A DNA stretch of 64,000 nucleotides from Cytobacillus sp. S13-E01 (GTDB lineage Bacteria; Bacillota; Bacilli; Bacillales; Bacillaceae_L), in assembly GCF_029193815.1 (NCBI RefSeq), contig NZ_JARFVC010000005.1, forward strand, positions 1 to 64,000, read 5' to 3'. Positions 8,725-17,004 of this stretch are shown piece by piece. Every line of letters starts with the position of its first letter. The stretch's first letter is position 1. A program made the translations under genes and the position numbers. The notes below the pieces were generated by a model, which did not search any database, was not told the DNA's origin, and was given only the letters and a program-made list of their open reading frames with translations.

Positions 8725-8753
8725 ATACTAATTTTAGGCAGATGAATATAAGA

Positions 8754-8779
8754 AGGACAACCGTGCGACCGGTTGTCCT
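8754..8779 (-). terminator. Hairpin after the DUF1540 gene
   Basis: AGGACAACC and GGTTGTCCT form a perfect 9-bp stem 7 bases downstream of the minus-strand stop. The T tract is weak. Confidence 0.6.
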
Positions 8780-8785
8780 ACCTAA

Positions 8786-8944
8786 TTACAAATCTTCAGG
8801 TTTGAATGTTTTACAATCTGTTTCTCTTGAATCAGATGCAGTTTTACCAGTGTGACTTACTACATATATTGCATCTGCCCCACACTTGTTCCCTTTGTTC
8901 CAGTAATGACAATTGTTTACTTCACATAATACGTCTTGTGCCAT
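8786..8944 (-). CDS. DUF1540 small cysteine-rich protein
   Basis: This 52-codon gene encodes a small protein with the DUF1540 cysteine pattern: CEVNNCHYW near the start, a central Cys in NKCGAD, and ETDCKTF near the end. DUF1540 proteins are small, probably metal-binding proteins common in spore-forming Firmicutes; their function is unknown. The ATG at 8944 is preceded by AGAGGTGG on the minus strand at good spacing. The stop is followed by a hairpin. The four conserved cysteines and the ribosome site make it a real gene despite its size. Confidence 0.82.
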   Translation of the reverse strand: MAQDVLCEVNNCHYWNKGNKCGADAIYVVSHTGKTASDSRETDCKTFKPEDL

Positions 8945-9051
8945 GGTACTCCACCTCTTTCATTTTTAGTTGTCTTACTTTTTTAAGTTTCCCTTACCTT
9001 CCAAAGAACATACTTCCTATAAATATTAAATATCACTTTAATAGCCTTTTT

Positions 9052-9246
9052 TCATTCACTTAAATATTCATAAACCACATCGTTTATTACATCATTCAAA
9101 TCTATGTCTTCATCCATTTCAATTGTTTTCATAACTGTTTCATAAAGCTGATCGTATTCCTTCGTTGATAAAGGAACAGAACCTAAGTCATGATTATACT
9201 GGTAAAAACAATTTCGAATCATTTTATGTATAAGCTTTTTATCCAT
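9052..9246 (-). CDS. yqzH: YqzH-like small protein
   Basis: This 64-residue acidic, helical protein of unknown function is similar in start, size and position to B. subtilis YqzH, which lies in the same yqj neighbourhood. The start chosen is the ATG at 9246 (MDKKLIHKMIRNCF), preceded by GAGGTG; a longer reading frame upstream lacks a ribosome site. No signal peptide or membrane segment is visible. The identification rests on context plus the N-terminal resemblance, so it is moderate. Confidence 0.65.
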   Translation of the reverse strand: MDKKLIHKMIRNCFYQYNHDLGSVPLSTKEYDQLYETVMKTIEMDEDIDLNDVINDVVYEYLSE

Positions 9247-9381
9247 GTGTACACCTCGTATTAGTCCTCTCGTTATCTGTACTCTATCCTGCATTAACAG
9301 GCAGTAAAGCGCCCATTGATGGAGTTTCCTTTATAGTAACATATCCTAGCCTCTAAGGTGTCTTAAATTTCCATTTGAATT

Positions 9382-9415
9382 CGAACGTATATTCGCTTAT
9401 TATGGAGAGTATAAT
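9382..9415 (+). promoter_or_regulatory. LexA/SOS box and -10 element of yqjW
   Basis: CGAACGTATATTCG (9382-9395) matches the Gram-positive LexA (DinR) box CGAAC-N4-GTTCG with one mismatch. A TATAAT at 9410-9415 follows, so LexA would cover the -35 region. A second, poorer half-match (CGAACATAGATTCT) lies at 9417-9430. This predicts DNA-damage induction of the polymerase gene. Confidence 0.65.
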
Positions 9416-9447
9416 ACGAACATAGATTCTCTTTTTGGAGGGGGATA

Positions 9448-10713
9448 ATGATGGTCGATTACAGTCAACTACCTACAAATAAAATTTTATGTATTGATAT
9501 GAAAAGCTTTTATGCGAGCTGTGCTGCTGTATTATTGGGACTTGATCCACTCGATTGCTATTTAGCTGTTGTCGGTGATATGGAGCGGCAAGGGAGTATT
9601 GTTTTAGCAGCATCCCCACGTATGAAACAAGAATATGGAATAAAAACAGGCTCTAGGCTTTTTGAAATTCCAAAAGACCCTAAAATCCACATTGTAAATC
9701 CTAAAATGGCTACATACCTAAGGATTTCAACGGAGATTACAAGGGTATTCAATCGCTATGTACCAAAGGAAGCAATTCATACGTACAGTGTTGACGAAAG
9801 CTTTTTAAAGGTTGATGGAGTCGAGAATTTATGGGGAAATGCAGCAACGATTGCAGAGAAAATTAAACGAGATATTGAACTTGAATTTCAACTGCCATGT
9901 GCGGTGGGGATTGGCCCCAACATGTTAATGGCGAAGCTGTGTCTGGATTTAGAGGCAAAGAAAAAAGGTGTCGCAGAATGGAAATATGAGGATGTTAAGG
10001 AAAAACTTTGGACACTTTCACCGTTAAGTAAAATGTGGGGAATTGGCAGTAAGGTGGAGCGAACATTGAATCGAATGGGAATTTTCACAGTTGGTCAGCT
10101 TGCTAATTATCCATTAGAACTACTTGAAAAAAAGTTTGGGGTAATGGGGAATCAGCTCTATTACCATGCCTGGGGTGTGGATCTCTCAGAATTAGGAGCA
10201 CCAATTGTGAAAGGGCAAATTAGCTTTGGAAAAAGCCAAATATTATTAAGAGATTACCCCGATCCAAAAGAGGTGAAGCATGTCTTGTTGGAAATATGTG
10301 AGGAAGTAGCAAGACGGGCTCGAAATCATAAAAAGATAGGAAGAACAATTAGTCTTGGAATTGGGTATAGCAAGGACGAGTTTGGTGGTGGCTTTCATCG
10401 TTCGAAAACAATTGATACGGCCACAAATCTTACGATGGAAATTTACAATGTGTGTTTAGAGCTTTTTGATAAGCACTATACACAAAAAACGGTACGACAA
10501 ATCTCGGTTGCCATTTCAAATCTAGACGATGATAACGAAATGCAGCTTGATTTATTTTATACAAACCGCATAAAGCAAAGAAAAATTGGTTATGTAATGG
10601 ACTCAATTAGGAATAAATACGGTTCAGATGCGATTTTACGAGCCGTTTCATATACAAATGCAGGAACAGCAAGACATCGAAGTAAGCTTGTTGGTGGACA
10701 TAAAGCTAATTAA
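9448..10713 (+). CDS. yqjW: Y-family translesion DNA polymerase (YqjW/UvrX type)
   Basis: This 421-residue DNA polymerase of the UmuC/DinB superfamily inserts nucleotides opposite DNA lesions. The catalytic metal ligands are visible in IDMKSFYASC near residue 16 and YSVDESFL near residue 115. A helix-hairpin-helix region (WGIGSKVERTLNRMGI) and a C-terminal little-finger domain follow. Near the C-terminus MQLDLFY resembles a beta-clamp binding peptide (QLxLF). The start is ATG-ATG at 9448/9451 after GGAGGGGG. The LexA-like box upstream fits SOS control. The stop codon is immediately followed by a copy of the modular repeat. Confidence 0.9.
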   Translation: MMVDYSQLPTNKILCIDMKSFYASCAAVLLGLDPLDCYLAVVGDMERQGSIVLAASPRMKQEYGIKTGSRLFEIPKDPKIHIVNPKMATYLRISTEITRVFNRYVPKEAIHTYSVDESFLKVDGVENLWGNAATIAEKIKRDIELEFQLPCAVGIGPNMLMAKLCLDLEAKKKGVAEWKYEDVKEKLWTLSPLSKMWGIGSKVERTLNRMGIFTVGQLANYPLELLEKKFGVMGNQLYYHAWGVDLSELGAPIVKGQISFGKSQILLRDYPDPKEVKHVLLEICEEVARRARNHKKIGRTISLGIGYSKDEFGGGFHRSKTIDTATNLTMEIYNVCLELFDKHYTQKTVRQISVAISNLDDDNEMQLDLFYTNRIKQRKIGYVMDSIRNKYGSDAILRAVSYTNAGTARHRSKLVGGHKAN

Positions 10714-10860
10714 TAAGAAAAGCGCAGGGCGCCCGCTTATCGGCTACAAGCATAAGACGAGACCTGACTGAAGGCGCTTTTTGCCTTCGGAAGGGATTGG
10801 CTTATGATCTCAGGTCCGATGGCGCCCGGAGCTAGACACCAAAACTATGTTCAAATACAA
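10714..10860 (+). repeat. Modular intergenic repeat (family 1), copy A
   Basis: This copy begins at the yqjW stop (TAATAAGAAAAGCGCAGGGC) and ends with the shared tail GAGCTAGACACCAAAACTA. Inner hairpins include GAAGGC/GCCTTC and CATAAG/CTTATG inside an outer GGGCGCC/GGCGCCC shell. It has no coding potential. Confidence 0.8.
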
Positions 10861-10906
10861 AAAAGCTAGATTTTATCGAATAACCTCTAGAAGGGAATGA
10901 ACTAAA

Positions 10907-11236
10907 ATGATTCGAGATCGCGGTACGATTAAATGGACGGCGATGATGCTACCAGAGCATGTAAAGATGCTAAGGGATTGGACTGAAGAGGACACGCATA
11001 TGGTGAAGCCTGAGCTAGATGAACAACAGCTAGAGGCAATGAATGATGTTCTTTACACCGCCCTCGAGGATGGGAGTGAGCTCGTCATCACTCATTATGA
11101 GTGTAAACAACATAATCTGCTAATCGGCAATATTCATCACTATGACCAGTTAACGAGGAAGCTTCATATTGTCGATAAATTTGGAGATGCGCATTATCTG
11201 GCAATTGAAGAAATTATTGATGTAAGGCGACAGTAA
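10907..11236 (+). CDS. yqjX: YolD-like protein (YqjX)
   Basis: This 109-residue protein belongs to the YolD-like family, whose members accompany UvrX-type polymerases in bacilli. It has the typical N-terminal RDRGTIKWTAMMLPEHV stretch followed by an acidic helix and a beta-rich C-terminal part ending in IEEIIDVRR. Its biochemical role is not established, but its constant pairing with Y-family polymerases suggests a role in SOS mutagenesis. Here a 147-bp repeat separates it from yqjW, so cotranscription depends on read-through of the repeat. The ribosome site (AGAAGGGAA) is somewhat far from the ATG. Confidence 0.85.
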   Translation: MIRDRGTIKWTAMMLPEHVKMLRDWTEEDTHMVKPELDEQQLEAMNDVLYTALEDGSELVITHYECKQHNLLIGNIHHYDQLTRKLHIVDKFGDAHYLAIEEIIDVRRQ

Positions 11237-11240
11237 GACA

Positions 11241-11274
11241 AAAATCATCCAACCTCAGTGGATGATTTTTTATT
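11241..11274. terminator. Bidirectional terminator between yqjX and the CDGSH gene
   Basis: AAAATCATCC (11241-11250) and GGATGATTTT (11260-11269) form a perfect 10-bp stem with T runs on both strands, between convergent genes. Confidence 0.85.
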
Positions 11275-11287
11275 TTAAAGTTACAGC

Positions 11288-11485
11288 TTACTCCGCACGA
11301 ACAACGGATTCAAATTGCCCTTTATGTGTGCCATCACAGAATGGCTTCCTTGAAGACAGACCACAGCGGCATAATGAAAAAGTTGGCTTCGTTTCAAACT
11401 TGTTACCTTCAGCATCAAGTAATTCTACTTCTCCAGTAACGCGTAATGATCCATTATCGTTTACTTTAATTTGTACTTTAGTCAT
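11288..11485 (-). CDS. CDGSH-type iron-sulfur protein
   Basis: This 65-residue protein carries one CDGSH iron-sulfur domain. The motif is CRC-x4-RKPFCDGTHK near residues 42-56, with the three Cys and one His that bind a [2Fe-2S] cluster. Small bacterial CDGSH proteins are redox-active; the partner is unknown. The ATG at 11485 is preferred over an in-frame codon six positions upstream because GGAGGG sits directly before it on the minus strand. It is convergent with yqjX and adjacent to another probable iron-sulfur related gene, yqkB. Confidence 0.9.
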   Translation of the reverse strand: MTKVQIKVNDNGSLRVTGEVELLDAEGNKFETKPTFSLCRCGLSSRKPFCDGTHKGQFESVVRAE

Positions 11486-11660
11486 AAAAATTCCCTCCTT
11501 CACAATTTCGTCACATACATTGATAGTATCACTCTTTTAAGAAAATTCAAATAAGAGCAGTACAAGCCCACAAAATGTCCAATTAATCATACATTATGTA
11601 TAAATTTTAGAAATATGCTAAAATGAAATGTATCCGTACATTAACAAAGGAGCATGCTGC

Positions 11661-12008
11661 GTGAAGCTAACATTTACAGATAGTGCAATTGAAAAGCTAA
11701 AAAATAAAAAAATGAATCCTAATAAATTATTAAAATTAAAATATGATACAGAAGGTTGTGGCTGTGTAGTGAGTGGAGTTGCTGCACTATGGCTTGTGAA
11801 TCAGCAAGGTTCAGACGACATAGTGATTGAAACGAACTACCGATCAGTTTTAGTTGAAAAGTCAAAGCTTGTCTTTTTTGATGACGACATGAAAATTGAT
11901 ACGGTGGAAACAGCCAATTGTTTTATGCTAAAAAGTCCTAACCAAATTTTTAATCCGCGTATGACGTTTGTTGAAAAGAGTGATGATGAGTATGAACAAC
12001 AAGCTTAA
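11661..12008 (+). CDS. yqkB: HesB/IscA-like protein YqkB
   Basis: This 115-residue protein of the HesB/IscA-like (Fe-S biosynthesis) superfamily starts with [13 protein letters not shown], typical of the fold, and has a Cys-Gly-Cys in TEGCGCV. It lacks the C-terminal CxC of canonical A-type carriers, as YqkB proteins do, so a direct cluster-carrier role is uncertain. The GTG at 11661 follows AAAGGAG with good spacing; an upstream ATG at 11628 lacks a ribosome site. It overlaps the start of the next gene, suggesting translational coupling. Confidence 0.82.
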   Translation: MKLTFTDSAIEKLKNKKMNPNKLLKLKYDTEGCGCVVSGVAALWLVNQQGSDDIVIETNYRSVLVEKSKLVFFDDDMKIDTVETANCFMLKSPNQIFNPRMTFVEKSDDEYEQQA

Positions 12009-12234
12009 TACGATTAAGAATATAGCAGAAAATAAAACCTGGGTTTCTTTCCTAAACGAAAATCATCCATATAGCTTACTGCATTGGTCTGTTGCAGGAG
12101 TAAATCAAGAACAAAAAAATGTCTGGCTACTGCAAGATGAGGTTACGTTCGAAGTTCAGGAATTTGAAACAATCGGCTTTGCATTAACGTGGATTGAGGA
12201 AAATATGAAGGAAATTACCGATGTGTTAGGATAA
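11986..12234 (+). CDS. yqkC: YqkC-like small protein
   Basis: This approximately 82-residue protein of unknown function overlaps yqkB by about 23 bases, matching the yqkB-yqkC pair in B. subtilis. Recognisable features are [16 protein letters not shown] in the first half and an acidic C-terminus. The start is uncertain: ATGs at 11983, 11986 and 11992 are all possible and the upstream GAAAAGAG is a weak ribosome site. The stop TAA abuts copy B of the modular repeat, which therefore begins its 3' untranslated region. Confidence 0.7.
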   Translation: MSMNNKLNTIKNIAENKTWVSFLNENHPYSLLHWSVAGVNQEQKNVWLLQDEVTFEVQEFETIGFALTWIEENMKEITDVLG

Positions 12235-12394
12235 AGAAAAGCGCAAGGCGCCCGCCTATCGGCGACAAGCATAAGACGAGCTGGCTGGAAGATTGTTCTT
12301 TAACCTTCTGGACAGATTGGCTTATGACCTCGAGTCGATGGCGCCTGGAGCTAGACACCAAAACTAGGTACAAAATTTTATACTTTCTTACCTT
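12233..12394 (+). repeat. Modular intergenic repeat (family 1), copy B
   Basis: It starts at the yqkC stop (AAGAAAAGCGCAAGGCGCCC) and ends GGAGCTAGACACCAAAACTA plus a T-rich tail. The layout is the same as in copy A: an outer GGCGCC shell and inner CATAAG/CTTATG and GGAAG/CTTCT pairings. Confidence 0.8.
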
Positions 12395-12400
12395 TATAAA

Positions 12401-12427
12401 AAAGGATGCGATTTTAGCATCCTTTTT
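12401..12427. terminator. Terminator between yqkC repeat and yqkD
   Basis: AAAAGGATGC and GCATCCTTTT form a perfect 10-bp stem with T runs on both strands, ending at the yqkD stop region. Confidence 0.8.
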
Positions 12428-12428
12428 A

Positions 12429-13331
12429 CTATTGAATTTCCTTGAAGAATTCATCAATTGCTCGTTCGTATTGCTCTTGGTTATGTCCGAAAGAATAGGC
12501 ATGGCCACCTTTTTCAGCAATAAACAGCTTCTTACTTCCTTCTTTCAATTCATATAATTGTTTAGACATTTCAGGTAGGATATAGTCATCTTTCGCACTA
12601 TGGATAAATAGTACAGGATTTTTAATGTTTTTAATAACCGATATAGGAGATACATCTTTCAAGTTATAACCATCCCGTAGCTTTAAAAATTGGTTGGCAA
12701 TTGGCATGACAGCGATAGCGGGAATGTTATATTCGACTTTAAGTCGGTAGCGAAGCTGGGCTTCAAAATCAGAAAAAGGGCAGTCGGCTATATAAAAATC
12801 AGCTCCGTCCTCAACCATACCAGCATATAATAACGTTGTAACCGCACCCATTGACTCACCATGGATGCCGAGGGTTATATCATCTCCATAGCAATTTTTA
12901 ACCCAATCAACAACAGCTTTAAGGTCGAATTTCTCATAATGACCATAGCTCGTTGTCTTTCCACCAGTTTCTCCATGCCTGCGATGGTCGTAGAGTACAA
13001 CATTCCAGCCACGTTTACGGAAGATTTTCATATATTTAAGGGAGTTCACTTTGTTCATCGTAACACCATGGCAAATAATCATGAACTTCTTCTCACTCGT
13101 ACCCTTCATTAACCATCCCGTAATCGAGTAACCATAAGGCGAGGGAATGGTGATGACCTCTTTATCTAATTGTTTAAACTCATCCCCAGTAAACCTTCCT
13201 TCAGTGAGCTCACGTTTGTAAATCTCGTCATCTGTTTTCTTCTTAATAAACATCACCATGTTGGTGAAAAAAACACCAACGGCAATTATGTATGCAACAA
13301 AAATTCCGAGCGTAATAAATAACTTCTTCAT
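12429..13331 (-). CDS. yqkD: Alpha/beta hydrolase YqkD, membrane-anchored
   Basis: This 300-residue serine hydrolase has an N-terminal membrane anchor (residues about 5-27, hydrophobic, followed by KKK). The nucleophile elbow is GESMG near residue 160, the acid is probably in SAKDDYILP, and the catalytic His in EKGGHAYSFG; CHGVTMNK is a typical oxyanion loop. The family (BEM46/FrsA-like peptidase S9 domain) is of unknown substrate. The ATG at 13331 follows GGAGG; the frame extends further upstream without a better site. Context matches B. subtilis yqkD. Confidence 0.86.
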   Translation of the reverse strand: MKKLFITLGIFVAYIIAVGVFFTNMVMFIKKKTDDEIYKRELTEGRFTGDEFKQLDKEVITIPSPYGYSITGWLMKGTSEKKFMIICHGVTMNKVNSLKYMKIFRKRGWNVVLYDHRRHGETGGKTTSYGHYEKFDLKAVVDWVKNCYGDDITLGIHGESMGAVTTLLYAGMVEDGADFYIADCPFSDFEAQLRYRLKVEYNIPAIAVMPIANQFLKLRDGYNLKDVSPISVIKNIKNPVLFIHSAKDDYILPEMSKQLYELKEGSKKLFIAEKGGHAYSFGHNQEQYERAIDEFFKEIQ

Positions 13332-13455
13332 CAAACAATCCTCCAAGGGAAATAATACATAAACATTCTATCATTAAGTTAAGGTTACAATACCTTATTA
13401 CAAGAAAAAAATTAACGCTGACTTATCTAATTATTAATACGGGACAAGTGTAATT

Positions 13456-13485
13456 AAAAAACCGTAACCAGAAATTAGGTTACGG
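13456..13485 (-). terminator. Terminator downstream of the small ORF and repeat copy C
   Basis: On the minus strand CCGTAACC pairs with GGTTACGG (13485-13462) and is followed by TTTTTT. It would end a transcript that runs from mvaB through the 40-codon ORF and repeat copy C. Confidence 0.7.
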
Positions 13486-13501
13486 GGGCACATCATTAAC
13501 A

Positions 13502-13689
13502 GGATAAGTATAAAAGTTTGAACTTAGTTTTAGTGTCTAGCTCCAGGTGCCCAGCAACTAGTGGACTTCCCTCTCCTCCTTACGATAAGTCAACATCGGC
13601 TCGCTACCGCTTACCGTGTTTCCTTTATCTCATGCGGATCAGTCCAGTCCATACGTCGCTAAAAGGGACGCCCTGCGCTTTTCTTATTA
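13502..13689 (-). repeat. Modular intergenic repeat (family 1), copy C
   Basis: Read on the minus strand it starts at a stop codon with TAATAAGAAAAGCGCAGGGC and ends with GGAGCTAGACACTAAAACTA. Its interior (GTCCACTAGT... side) differs from copies A/B but is shared with copy D at 32744-32920. Confidence 0.75.
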
Positions 13690-13809
13690 CTGTTTTGAGT
13701 TTTGTCTGTTGGTTGGATGGATCGCTTTTTCCATCTCTTTGGCAGCCATAACATTATTCGTAGTATCTGAGTTTGGTTTTCCTTTTTGAGCTTTATTCTT
13801 TTTTGCCAA
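13687..13809 (-). CDS. Small basic hypothetical protein
   Basis: A 40-residue, Lys/Asn/Gln-rich peptide (MAKKNKAQKGKPNSDTTNNV start) begins at a TTG at 13809 with GGAGTG six bases upstream on the minus strand. It lies 69 bases downstream of the mvaB stop in the same direction. Its composition resembles small spore-associated proteins of bacilli, but I do not recognise the family. Its stop codon merges with the end of repeat copy C, the same arrangement as in yqjW and yqkC, which argues that it is a real 3' coding end. No membrane segment or signal is visible. Confidence 0.5.
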   Translation of the reverse strand: MAKKNKAQKGKPNSDTTNNVMAAKEMEKAIHPTNRQNSKQ

Positions 13810-13878
13810 AATTAACACTCCATTCTTAAAAATGATGAAGTTAGTTTATGGAGTTAGGGTAGGTACTATTCAAAAAAA

Positions 13879-14772
13879 TTATTTGTTTGCGTTCAGCTTA
13901 AAATACTTACTCTCAATCGGACGAGACAAATGTGGTTCGATGATTGAAATAGCGTCAACGATTTTTTCTAAATTTACTCCTGTTTCAATTCCCATTTGTT
14001 GAAGCATATAGACAACATCCTCCGTTGCTACATTTCCAGTTGCACCAGGTGAAAATGGGCAGCCACCTAGACCACCTGCAGATGTATCAAAACGAGTAAT
14101 ACCAGCTTGTAGAGCTGCTAAAACATTGGCAATTGCCATTCCACGTGTATCGTGAAAATGAGCAGTAAGCAGTGTTGTAGGTAATGCTACTTTAAGTTTG
14201 GAAAATAAAGAGTGGACCTCTTTAGGATTTGCCATTCCATTTGTATCAGCAACACTTAATTCATCAACATCTAGCTTTGCAAATTGTTCACAGAGGCTAA
14301 TAACATTATCTTCATTTATTTTGCCTTCGTACGGACAATAAAAGGAAGTAGAGATACAAGTACGTACAAAATATCCCTTTTGTTTTAGTTCACCAATGAT
14401 AGGGGCAAACTCAGCCATACTTTCTGAGGTTGTTTTATTAATATTCTTTTTGTTAAAGGTTTCGCTTACACCAACAAAAAGGGCAACTGCTTTACAATCT
14501 GTTTCATACAGACGATCAATCCCTTTACGATTAGGAGCTAATACGAGGTTCCGAGTCTGATCAAGGCATGCTGTGATAACTTCGCTAGCATCGCCCATTT
14601 GGGGTACCCACTTAGGAGAAACAAAGGAAGTTAACTCCATTTCCTGAATACCAGACTCTTTTAGCTTATGTATAAACTTTACCTTGTCTTCAGTAGAGAT
14701 AAGTTTTTTTTCATTTTGTAGGCCGTCTCTCGGACCCACTTCAATAATGGTAACGTCGTTTGGTAAGTTCAT
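13879..14772 (-). CDS. mvaB: Hydroxymethylglutaryl-CoA lyase
   Basis: This 297-residue TIM-barrel lyase cleaves 3-hydroxy-3-methylglutaryl-CoA to acetoacetate and acetyl-CoA, the last step of leucine breakdown. It has the DRE-TIM signature GPRDGLQNE near residue 13 and the catalytic cysteine loop GLGGCPFSPGATGN near residue 238. Metal-binding His residues are in TAHFHDTRG. GGAGGGGG precedes the ATG. It is divergent from thiolase and scoAB, whose products would consume its acetoacetate. It corresponds to yngG of B. subtilis, which there sits in the unrelated yng operon. Confidence 0.92.
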   Translation of the reverse strand: MNLPNDVTIIEVGPRDGLQNEKKLISTEDKVKFIHKLKESGIQEMELTSFVSPKWVPQMGDASEVITACLDQTRNLVLAPNRKGIDRLYETDCKAVALFVGVSETFNKKNINKTTSESMAEFAPIIGELKQKGYFVRTCISTSFYCPYEGKINEDNVISLCEQFAKLDVDELSVADTNGMANPKEVHSLFSKLKVALPTTLLTAHFHDTRGMAIANVLAALQAGITRFDTSAGGLGGCPFSPGATGNVATEDVVYMLQQMGIETGVNLEKIVDAISIIEPHLSRPIESKYFKLNANK

Positions 14773-14964
14773 GTATCCCCCTCCAATTTTGATGTTTTTA
14801 CTTAAAGACTATTTTAGTTGAAAACTTTTAAAAAATGCAAGAATAATAGAAATGTTGACAAAATAAGAGGGATTTTGTAAAACATCTAGAAATATATATA
14901 TGTATATTGCGTCAATATCATTAGTAGATTCAGGGCAAATAGAAATAGACTAGGGGATGATATT

Positions 14965-16155
14965 TTGAGTACAAACGAAGTGGTTATTGTAAGCGCTGTC
15001 CGTACTGCTATAGGTAGCTTTGGAGGTGCATTACAAAATGTTTCTGCGACAGAATTAGGTGCAATAGTGATTAAGGGAGCACTTGAAAAGGTAGGTCTTG
15101 AAGCAAGTCAAATAGATGAAGTCATTATGGGGAATGTGTTACAAGCAGGTTTAGGCCAAAATCCTGCAAGGCAAGCTTCAATCAAAGCAGGGCTATTACA
15201 AGAAACACCTTCTTTAACTATTAATAAAGTGTGCGGATCGGGGTTAAAGGCTGTACACTTAGCAACGCAAGCGATAATAGCCGGAGATGCTGATGTAGTG
15301 GTTGCGGGTGGAATGGAAAATATGAGCCAAGCTCCCTATCTATTAAAAAATGCTAGAACTGGCTACAAAATGGGTGACCAAAAGGTAGTAGATAGCATGA
15401 TTTCAGATGGCTTATGGTGTGCCTTTAATGATTATCATATGGGTATAACAGCAGAAAATTTATGTGATAAATACGGGTTAACAAGAGAAGAACAGGATGA
15501 ATTTGCAGCGAATAGTCAACAAAAAGCAATAGACGCAATTGAGGCAGGGAAATTTAAGGATGAGATCGTTCCTGTAGAAATACCACAAAGGAAAAAAGAA
15601 AGTATTTTCTTTGATACTGATGAATTTCCGCGCGCAGGTACAACAGCCGAAAAACTAGGTTTGCTTCGTCCAGCATTTAAAAAGGATGGCTCAGTTACTG
15701 CTGGTAACGCGTCTGGAATTAATGATGGTGCAGCAGCTCTAATTGTCATGAGCAAAAAGAAAGCCGAAGAACTTGGAATCAAACCATTAGTAACGATAAA
15801 GGCAAATGGAAATGCTGGAGTTGATCCAAGTGTAATGGGAATTGGACCGGTCACAGCAGTTAAAAAAGCGCTTGAAAAGGCAAACATACAATTAAGTGAT
15901 ATTAACTTAGTTGAGGCAAACGAAGCATTTGCAGCCCAATCACTAGCTGTTGATCGTGAACTTCAGTTTAACAAAGAGAACTTAAATGTAAACGGTGGCG
16001 CAATAGCATTAGGACATCCAATTGGAGCAAGTGGAGCAAGAATTTTAGTAACATTAATTCATGAAATGAAGCGTAGAAATGATAAGTATGGTTTAGCGAC
16101 ATTGTGTATTGGCGGAGGCCAAGGTGTAGCAACTATCGTCGAAAATGTAGAGTAA
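14965..16155 (+). CDS. Acetyl-CoA C-acetyltransferase (thiolase)
   Basis: This 396-residue thiolase interconverts two acetyl-CoA and acetoacetyl-CoA plus CoA. Catalytic Cys90 sits in [11 protein letters not shown], the active-site His in [11 protein letters not shown], and the second Cys in CIGGGQG near the end. The length is standard. The start is a TTG at 14965 after [22 protein letters not shown] is a normal thiolase N-terminus. A possible sigma-A promoter (TTGACA at 14856 and TAAAAC at 14879, 17-base spacer) lies in the divergent gap with mvaB. With scoAB downstream it would convert acetoacetyl-CoA to acetyl-CoA. Confidence 0.93.
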   Translation: MSTNEVVIVSAVRTAIGSFGGALQNVSATELGAIVIKGALEKVGLEASQIDEVIMGNVLQAGLGQNPARQASIKAGLLQETPSLTINKVCGSGLKAVHLATQAIIAGDADVVVAGGMENMSQAPYLLKNARTGYKMGDQKVVDSMISDGLWCAFNDYHMGITAENLCDKYGLTREEQDEFAANSQQKAIDAIEAGKFKDEIVPVEIPQRKKESIFFDTDEFPRAGTTAEKLGLLRPAFKKDGSVTAGNASGINDGAAALIVMSKKKAEELGIKPLVTIKANGNAGVDPSVMGIGPVTAVKKALEKANIQLSDINLVEANEAFAAQSLAVDRELQFNKENLNVNGGAIALGHPIGASGARILVTLIHEMKRRNDKYGLATLCIGGGQGVATIVENVE

Positions 16156-16294
16156 TTAAATTCGCCACAGAAGACTAGTAAGTTAGTTGTACCTACTAGT
16201 TCTCACTGTGAGAAAGAAACGTGAATATCTTGTGCCAAAAGTAAGCTTATCCTGTGCAAGTACGATTTTAACAATAAGTAAATGAGGTGTACAA

Positions 16295-16984
16295 ATGAAG
16301 CCGATTTATTCTTCTTTTAGTGAAGCAGTAAAAGACATAAAAGATGGTTCAACGATTATGGTAGGTGGATTTGGTCTATGTGGAATTCCTGAAAACCTGT
16401 TGGTAGCACTTGTTGAAAAGGGTGTAAAAGACTTAACAGTCATTTCCAATAACTGTGGTGTTGATGACTGGGGATTAGGGTTACTTTTACGAAATAAGCA
16501 GATTAAGAAAATGATAGGATCTTATGTTGGTGAAAATAAAGAATTTGAACGCCAGGTTCTATCAGGTGAAATAGAGGTTGAACTAGTCCCACAAGGTACA
16601 TTAGCTGAAAAAATACGTGCAGGTGGAGCGGGAATCCCAGCATTTTTTACTCCAGCAGGAGTGGGTACTCCAATTGCTGAAGGAAAAGAAATAAGAGTAT
16701 TCAACGGGAAAGAATATTTGTTAGAAGAAGCATATCAAGCTGATTTTAGTTTAGTTCGTGCCCAAAAAGCAGATAAAATGGGAAATTTAATATATAACAA
16801 AACGGCGAGAAACTTTAATCCAATAATTGCAGCAGCTGGAACGGTGACGATTGCTGAAGTGGAAGAACTATTTGAAATTGGAGAATTAGATCCTAATATG
16901 GTTCATACCCCAAGTATTTATGTGCAAGGGTTAATTGTGGGAGAGCAACAAAAGCGGATAGAGAGATTAACGGTAAAAAAATAA
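16295..16984 (+). CDS. scoA: Succinyl-CoA:3-ketoacid CoA-transferase subunit A
   Basis: This 229-residue alpha subunit of the family I CoA-transferase activates acetoacetate with CoA from succinyl-CoA. [12 protein letters not shown] near residue 24 is the family signature, followed by [15 protein letters not shown]. It is normally a heterodimer partner of ScoB, whose gene starts 20 bases downstream. GAGGTG stands before the ATG. A 139-base gap separates it from the thiolase gene, with no clear terminator, so a three-gene operon is likely. Confidence 0.92.
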   Translation: MKPIYSSFSEAVKDIKDGSTIMVGGFGLCGIPENLLVALVEKGVKDLTVISNNCGVDDWGLGLLLRNKQIKKMIGSYVGENKEFERQVLSGEIEVELVPQGTLAEKIRAGGAGIPAFFTPAGVGTPIAEGKEIRVFNGKEYLLEEAYQADFSLVRAQKADKMGNLIYNKTARNFNPIIAAAGTVTIAEVEELFEIGELDPNMVHTPSIYVQGLIVGEQQKRIERLTVKK

Positions 16985-17004
16985 TAAGAAAGGAGAGAAG
17001 TAGA

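Noticed and set aside
12215-12557. Frames on both strands over repeat copy B
   Set aside because: They cross the structured repeat and the yqkD end; there is no start signal.
15516-15887. 123-codon minus-strand frame
   Set aside because: It is antisense to the thiolase gene and has no ribosome site or recognisable product.
16225-16262. Sigma-54-like TGGCAC site before scoA
   Set aside because: Only the -24 half is visible, on the strand pointing away from scoA, and no -12 TTGCA is at the right distance.
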